In this document: piece by piece, positions 8,187 through 12,358 of the stretch | How positions within the stretch are numbered: position 1 is the stretch's first letter | How the letters are laid out: every line of letters begins with the position of its first letter | NCBI GenBank assembly: GCA_947478655.1 | Contig: CANJWU010000016.1 | Span: forward strand, 1 to 12,358 | Direction: 5' to 3' | Length of the DNA stretch: 12,358 nucleotides | Source of the DNA: Sphingobacteriales bacterium | Lineage (GTDB): Bacteria > Bacteroidota > Bacteroidia > Sphingobacteriales > Sphingobacteriaceae | The notes under the pieces: model-generated | Database searches by the model: none | What the model was told of the DNA's origin: nothing | The model's input: only the letters and a program-made list of their open reading frames with translations | Translations under genes and position numbers: made by a program

Positions 8187-8194
8187 TACGTTTG
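8187..8194 (+). promoter_or_regulatory. Possible internal -7 promoter element (TACGTTTG)
   Basis: An exact TAnnTTTG match in the 19-nt gap before the second FemAB-like gene. Transcription from it would begin near 8199-8202, at the ATG codons themselves. That would give a leaderless message from 8201 or translation from the ATG at 8213. It may be chance in A/T-rich DNA, since the gene can also be read from the flippase promoter. Confidence 0.25.
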
Positions 8195-8197
8195 GTC

Positions 8198-9154
8198 ATG
8201 ATGAACAAAGCTATGTATTTTAAAGAAATCAATCCTAATCAATGGGATGCATTACTTATTCAATACGACCAAAGCCTTTGGTATCAAGATTCGCGTAATA
8301 TTCAGCTCATTGCATCAACTTATCATAAAAAAGCAGTTTATTATGCCTGTTACCATCAATCGGTGTTTTGTGCGGCTATGGTATTGTTTGTTCATAAGAA
8401 AAATGCGGCCTTACCCACGCACTTTTTTTATACCCCATTTTTTATCAATGCTTCTTTAAAAGATTTTGTAGTCAATCAAGCCTTAAATCAAATGTTGATA
8501 GCCTTAAAAAAAGACTACCATACCATTGAATTAAAATTAGCACCCAAATTCAACGACATCAGGGCATTTACTTGGTCGGGTTTTGATCATCACTTGTATT
8601 ATACGCTCCATAAGGCGCTATTAAAGGACGAAAAAAAACCATCAGAGAATATTCGCAGACAAGTCAATAAAATTGCACAAAACGAATCCATTCAAGTTAA
8701 ATTGGAAACAGCAAATTTAGCGTCTATTATTTCGACACATTTAAAAATGATGTTGAAAAATGGAATGGGTAAAGCAGAAGAGCAAAAAGTAAAACAATGG
8801 GTCAACACCTTTTATCATCAACAGCAATTAGTGGTATTTGGACTTTATGAATCAACTAATTTAAAAGGATCTGCTTTATTAACATTTGACCAGCATCAAG
8901 CTTATTTAATTTCCATTACGGGTGGTGTGCCAGAAACACAAGGACAAACTGCTTTGTATTTTGCCATTTTTGATCATTTCAGCAAAATGGGTATTCCTAC
9001 AGTAGATCTTTTAGGAGCTAATATTCAAGGAGTTGCAGAATATAAATCTAAATTAGGTAGCCAATTAGCGCCCTATTTTATTTTATCTTATCGTAAGTAC
9101 TTTTTATTTTATCAATTCAAATTAATGCTAAAAAAGCGATTGAAAAGGCAATGA
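8198..9154 (+). CDS. FemAB/BioF2-like acyl- or aminoacyltransferase (GNAT superfamily)
   Basis: A 318-residue protein with the two-GNAT-domain look of the FemAB/BioF2-like (CelD-like) family. The opening FKEINPNQWDALL is typical of the N-terminus. A basic PSENIRRQVNKI follows the first domain (148-159). The C-terminal signature VDLLGANIQGVAEYKSKLG (269-287) and APYF close the second domain, matching the family pattern of a small GAN turn followed by a Tyr/Phe-Lys-x-Lys-x-Gly. Such proteins transfer amino acids or acyl groups onto peptidoglycan or exopolysaccharide precursors; the substrate here is unknown. No signal peptide; the basic C-terminus (LKKRLKRQ) could touch membrane. Three starts are possible: TTG at 8192, ATG at 8198 or 8201, and ATG at 8213. 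I chose the first ATG. It follows its degenerate paralogue by 19 nt and probably shares the flippase operon. A 213-nt shadow frame at 8247 is not a gene. Confidence 0.75.
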   Translation: MMNKAMYFKEINPNQWDALLIQYDQSLWYQDSRNIQLIASTYHKKAVYYACYHQSVFCAAMVLFVHKKNAALPTHFFYTPFFINASLKDFVVNQALNQMLIALKKDYHTIELKLAPKFNDIRAFTWSGFDHHLYYTLHKALLKDEKKPSENIRRQVNKIAQNESIQVKLETANLASIISTHLKMMLKNGMGKAEEQKVKQWVNTFYHQQQLVVFGLYESTNLKGSALLTFDQHQAYLISITGGVPETQGQTALYFAIFDHFSKMGIPTVDLLGANIQGVAEYKSKLGSQLAPYFILSYRKYFLFYQFKLMLKKRLKRQ

Positions 9155-9197
9155 TTTGATAATTATCAACAGTACTGTTTCAAGCCTATAAATTTCT

Positions 9198-9205
9198 TAT
9201 TTTTG
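9198..9205 (+). promoter_or_regulatory. Putative purL -7 promoter element (TATTTTTG)
   Basis: Exact TAnnTTTG match 24 nt upstream of the TTG start codon of purL, predicting a leader of about 16-20 nt. TTTC at 9178-9181 is a poor candidate for the -33 box. The box makes the stretch upstream untranslated, which supports the TTG at 9229 as the real start. Confidence 0.5.
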
Positions 9206-9228
9206 CATCAGCTCAAATAAAAAATCAA

Positions 9229-11454
9229 TTGGAACAGACGCAATTAACCACCATCGAAACAGCTAAAGAACTTGGCTTACTTCCCGAAGAATATCAAAAA
9301 ATAAATGAAATTTTAGGGAGGGTTCCCAATTTCACAGAATTAAGTATTTTTTCTGTGATGTGGAGCGAACATTGCTCTTATAAAAATTCTATTGTTTGGC
9401 TCAAAACTTTACCAAAAGATGGTCCAAGAATGTTGGCTAAAGCAGGCGAAGAAAATGCCGGTTTAGTAGATATTGGAGATGGTATTGCTTGTTGTTTTAA
9501 AATTGAATCCCATAATCATCCTTCTGCTTTAGAACCTTATCAAGGTGCGGCTACTGGAGTTGGCGGAATCAATAGAGATATTTTTACAATGGGAGCAAGA
9601 CCCATTGCCCAACTAAACTCTTTGCGTTTTGGCGATTTATCTTTAGACCGAACCAAGTGGTTAATTAAAGGCGTGGTCAAAGGTATTGGAGATTATGGTA
9701 ATGCTTTTGGTATTCCAACGGTTGGTGGAGAGGTTTTCTTCGACGAATGTTATAATATCAATCCATTGGTAAATGCCATGTCTGCAGGTATTGTAAATGT
9801 TGGTGAAACAGTTTCAGCTACATCATATGGTGTTGGAAATCCAGTATATATTGTAGGATCTGCAACGGGTAAAGACGGTATACATGGAGCGGCTTTTGCA
9901 TCAAAAGATATTACAGAAGATTCTGTAAATGATTTACCAGCGGTTCAAGTAGGTGATCCATTTCAAGAAAAATTATTATTAGAAGCCACACTTGAAGTAA
10001 TTAAAACAGGTGCGGTTGTGGGCATGCAAGACATGGGAGCAGCGGGTATTATTTGTTCTAACTCCGAAATGTCTGCCAAAGGCGAACATGGAATGGTCAT
10101 TTATTTAGATAAAGTTCCTACGCGTCAAGAAAACATGAAGCCATACGAAATTCTCTTATCAGAATCTCAAGAGCGCATGTTGATTGTAGTAACCAAAGGC
10201 AGAGAAAAAGAAGTGGAAGCTGTATTCGATAAATGGGATTTAAATTGTGCCATTATAGGAGAAGTAACAGATACTAAGCGTTTACATTATTATATGAATA
10301 ATGAATTGGTTGCCGATGTTCCTGCAGACGATTTAGTTTTAGGTGGCGGAGCGCCAGTTTACAATAGAGAATATAAAGAACCAGCCTATTTTCAAGAAAA
10401 TAAAAAATTCAATATTGATCAAGTGCCAGAGCCTACAGACCTTGTAGCGGTTTCAGAATTTTTAATTAAACACCCAAATATTGCATCTAAAAGATGGGTA
10501 ATTGGTCAATACGATTCGATGGTGGGCGGAGCAAACATGTCTACAAATCAACCTGCAGATGCTGCAATAGTCAATATTAAAGGCACAGATAAAGCGATTG
10601 CTTTAACAGTAGATTGTAATGCTAGGTATGTACATGCAGATCCCGAAATTGGATGTGCCATTGCAGTGGCAGAAGCCGCTAGAAACATTACTTGTGCTGG
10701 GGCAGAGCCTGTAGCCATTACCAATTGTTTGAATTTTGGTAATCCTTATATTCCAGAAGTGTATTGGCAATTTGTTTCGGCAATTAAAGGAATGAGTTCG
10801 GCATGTACAAAATTTGAAACGCCGGTAACTGGCGGAAACGTTAGTTTTTACAATCAATCATCAGACGAGGGGCCGGTATTTCCAACGCCAACGATAGGCA
10901 TGTTAGGTATACTCGATACTAAATCTAGCATGATGACTTTAGATTTTAAAAATGTAGGAGACGCTATTTATTTAATTGGCGAATCAAAAAATGATATTTC
11001 ATCTTCGGAATATTTGTATTCTTATCATAAAATAAAATCATCACCTGCACCATTCTTCGATTTAGCTAAAGAATACGATACCCATCAATTCATTAAACAG
11101 CTTATTCAATCGCATGCCATTGTTTCGGCTCATGATGTTGCCGATGGTGGTTTGTTTATTACTTTAATGGAATCTGCTATGTCTAGAAATTTAGGTTTCG
11201 AAATTGAATCTGAAGAAGGTATTAGAAAAGATGCTTTCTTATTTGGAGAAGCACAAGGCAGAATTGTGGTGAGTGTTCCAGAAGCTAAACAAGCCGAATT
11301 TATTGAGATTGCGGCCACGTCTGCTATCGAATATACTTTATTAGGAACGGTTAGCGCTGGAGATATTTTAATAGATGAGCAAAGTTTTGGTCATGTGTCA
11401 AAATACAAATCAACTTTCGAAACTGCATTAGAAAAAACGATTGAGTCGAACTAA
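9229..11454 (+). CDS. purL: Phosphoribosylformylglycinamidine synthase, small-type PurL subunit
   Basis: ATP-dependent conversion of FGAR to FGAM in purine synthesis. The 741-residue length is that of the small PurL, which needs separate PurQ (glutaminase) and PurS subunits; neither is in this window. Motifs in order: MWSEHCSYKNS (44-54, with the catalytic-region His48), ESHNHPSALEPYQGAATGVGG (93-113), GIPTVGGEVFF (161-171), QDMGAAGIICSNSEMSAKGEHG, then in the second half NCLNFGNP, TPVTGGNVSFYNQ and HDVADGGLF. It shares its fold with PurM. The start is a TTG: no ATG or GTG lies in frame between it and a stop codon at 9160-9162, and the protein begins where PurL homologues begin (LTxxxAKELGL). 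Its last 14 nt overlap the next gene. Confidence 0.95.
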   Translation: MEQTQLTTIETAKELGLLPEEYQKINEILGRVPNFTELSIFSVMWSEHCSYKNSIVWLKTLPKDGPRMLAKAGEENAGLVDIGDGIACCFKIESHNHPSALEPYQGAATGVGGINRDIFTMGARPIAQLNSLRFGDLSLDRTKWLIKGVVKGIGDYGNAFGIPTVGGEVFFDECYNINPLVNAMSAGIVNVGETVSATSYGVGNPVYIVGSATGKDGIHGAAFASKDITEDSVNDLPAVQVGDPFQEKLLLEATLEVIKTGAVVGMQDMGAAGIICSNSEMSAKGEHGMVIYLDKVPTRQENMKPYEILLSESQERMLIVVTKGREKEVEAVFDKWDLNCAIIGEVTDTKRLHYYMNNELVADVPADDLVLGGGAPVYNREYKEPAYFQENKKFNIDQVPEPTDLVAVSEFLIKHPNIASKRWVIGQYDSMVGGANMSTNQPADAAIVNIKGTDKAIALTVDCNARYVHADPEIGCAIAVAEAARNITCAGAEPVAITNCLNFGNPYIPEVYWQFVSAIKGMSSACTKFETPVTGGNVSFYNQSSDEGPVFPTPTIGMLGILDTKSSMMTLDFKNVGDAIYLIGESKNDISSSEYLYSYHKIKSSPAPFFDLAKEYDTHQFIKQLIQSHAIVSAHDVADGGLFITLMESAMSRNLGFEIESEEGIRKDAFLFGEAQGRIVVSVPEAKQAEFIEIAATSAIEYTLLGTVSAGDILIDEQSFGHVSKYKSTFETALEKTIESN

Positions 11455-12157
11455 AAACAACCATTTATTTCAATTCAAATTATTTAGTATAGCGCAAAAC
11501 CACTGTGCCATGAAAGTGGGAACAGATGCCGTGTTGCTAGCTACCCTTCCTCAATTTACAAACATTCATTCGGTACTCGATATTGGTACCGGAACAGGCG
11601 TGTTGAGTTTAATGTTGGCGCAACAATTTCCTAATGCAACCATAACAGCCATAGAGTTAGATGCAGCCGCAGCAAATCAAGCGGCAGAGAATTTTGCGCA
11701 TTCAACATGGGCCGCAAACATGCAAGTTATACAGGCCGACTTTGAAACATTTGATAGCGCAAACAGGTACGATTTAATAATCAGTAACCCACCTTTTTTT
11801 ACGGCCTCTTTAACCTCCGAAGATTCCGCTAAAAATCGTGCAAGACATGCACCTGCAAATCTCTTGGATAAGTGGATTGAAAAATCAAGCCAGCTATTAA
11901 ATGAAAATGGCAAAATTGCTATCATTCTTCCCGAATCAGCAATAGAAATCAAACAATTGGCTTTGCAACATCAACTTTTTATAGACCAAATTATCCATAT
12001 ACACTCCTTCGAAAACACTGCGGTTATCCGTCAAATCTTTGTTTTGCATAAACGCAACACAATAACCCAAAACAGCCATTTTCAAATCTATAAAGCTCAA
12101 AATAGCTACTCTGAGGCCTATATTGAACATTTAAAACCCTACTTAACTATCTTTTAA
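11441..12157 (+). CDS. trmN6: tRNA1(Val) (adenine-37-N6)-methyltransferase, TrmN6/YfiC type
   Basis: A 238-residue class I SAM-dependent methyltransferase. FQFKLFSIAQNHCAMKVGTD (10-29) is the distinctive N-terminus of this family. DIGTGTGVL (47-55) is the SAM-binding loop, IELD (71-74) the acidic ribose contact, and NPPFF (116-120) the NPPY-type catalytic motif of N6-adenine methyltransferases. NRARH at 132-136 is also family-typical. In E. coli the enzyme methylates A37 of tRNA1(Val). The start is decided by the frame: a TAG at 11429-11431 closes it upstream, and the first in-frame ATG (11510) would remove the conserved N-terminus, leaving TTG at 11441 as the only usual start. The 14-bp overlap with purL implies co-transcription and perhaps coupled translation. 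Related NPPY methyltransferases such as PrmC or RsmC are less likely given the N-terminal motif. Confidence 0.88.
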   Translation: MSRTKNNHLFQFKLFSIAQNHCAMKVGTDAVLLATLPQFTNIHSVLDIGTGTGVLSLMLAQQFPNATITAIELDAAAANQAAENFAHSTWAANMQVIQADFETFDSANRYDLIISNPPFFTASLTSEDSAKNRARHAPANLLDKWIEKSSQLLNENGKIAIILPESAIEIKQLALQHQLFIDQIIHIHSFENTAVIRQIFVLHKRNTITQNSHFQIYKAQNSYSEAYIEHLKPYLTIF

Positions 12158-12204
12158 TGAGGGGTTTAAAAAAAATATTTTCGTTTTTTCGATTTTTTTT
12201 TAAT

Positions 12205-12212
12205 TATCTTAG
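12205..12212 (+). promoter_or_regulatory. Weak candidate -7 element of the cold-shock gene (TATCTTAG)
   Basis: Matches TAnnTTTG at all but one position and would give a leader of about 20 nt. A second near-match, TATTTTCG at 12176-12183, would give a leader of about 45-50 nt. The 79-nt spacer between trmN6 and the cold-shock gene is almost pure A/T, so both are weak. No convincing terminator was found after trmN6. Confidence 0.2.
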
Positions 12213-12236
12213 AATAATCAATTAATTATTTTTTTT

Positions 12237-12358
12237 ATGAGTTTAGGTACAGTAAAATTCTTTAATGAGTCTAAAGGTTATGGATTTATTAAAGACAACG
12301 AAACAGGAAAAGAAATTTTCGTTCATGTTTCAGGTCTCATCGACAAAATCGACAAAGA
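12237..12358 (+). CDS. Cold-shock domain protein (CspA family), 3' end outside the window
   Basis: The frame opens with ATG at 12237 and runs off the window after 40 codons. The product shows the cold-shock OB-fold start LGTVKFFNESKGYGFI, with RNP1 as KGYGFI (13-18) and RNP2 as IFVHVS (27-32). These are the aromatic single-stranded nucleic-acid contacts of Csp proteins. Family members are about 63-70 residues, so roughly the last third is missing here. Its likely role is as an RNA chaperone or single-stranded nucleic-acid binder. Whether it is cold-induced cannot be read from the sequence; the leader appears short, unlike the long leader of E. coli cspA. Confidence 0.93.
   Translation, partial: MSLGTVKFFNESKGYGFIKDNETGKEIFVHVSGLIDKIDK

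Noticed and set aside
8247..8459. 70-codon plus-strand open frame inside the second FemAB-like gene
   Set aside because: Out-of-frame shadow of a gene whose own frame carries the family motifs.
10603..10857. 84-codon minus-strand open frame inside purL
   Set aside because: Antisense to a conserved PurL region; its Cys/Ser-rich composition is what reverse reading of that code gives.
11429..11460. Possible purL-trmN6 frameshifted fusion
   Set aside because: PurL ends at a normal C-terminal position and the TrmN6-like protein has a complete N-terminal motif, so this is an ordinary overlap of two genes.
12132..12170. Possible terminator after trmN6 (TTAAAACCC pairing with GGGGTTTAA)
   Set aside because: The stem is short with a loop over 20 nt, starts inside the coding sequence, and is followed by A, not T, on the plus strand.

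Overview
The window reads as chromosomal DNA from a member of the Bacteroidota. Four things point there: the A+T-rich composition; a TPR / beta-propeller / OmpA lipoprotein with the layout of the type IX secretion protein PorE; the long Bacteroidetes-style PurM; and a repeated TAnnTTTG promoter element, the -7 box typical of this phylum, ahead of most transcription units. The genus cannot be named from this stretch alone. Most of the content is housekeeping.

Left part (1-5813), all on the minus strand: purM (AIR synthase) ends at a strong bidirectional hairpin terminator (49-94). Upstream of it lies a PorE-like outer-membrane lipoprotein gene. The 58-bp gap between the two holds a 13-bp-stem palindrome that can serve as terminator of the lipoprotein gene and also covers the purM promoter box. 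Next comes a type III glutamine synthetase (glnN) with its own terminator (3579-3611).

Middle part: a 180-bp divergent promoter region (5814-5993) separates glnN from a plus-strand cluster of three genes. These are a Wzx-like polysaccharide flippase (start best placed at 5994) and two consecutive proteins of the FemAB/BioF2-like acyltransferase fold. The first of the two overlaps the flippase gene by 8 bp. The two are paralogues, and the first has lost the C-terminal family signature. This small envelope-glycan module is the least ordinary part of the window.

Right part: purL (FGAM synthase, small type) starts at a TTG behind its own promoter. It overlaps by 14 bp a TTG-initiated trmN6-like tRNA methyltransferase gene. 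The window ends inside a cold-shock protein gene, of which the first 40 codons are present.

PurM and PurL catalyse consecutive steps of de novo purine synthesis, and GlnN makes the glutamine that pathway consumes. They sit in separate transcription units here, so the proximity is suggestive only. No tRNA, rRNA, CRISPR, insertion sequence or phage gene was seen.
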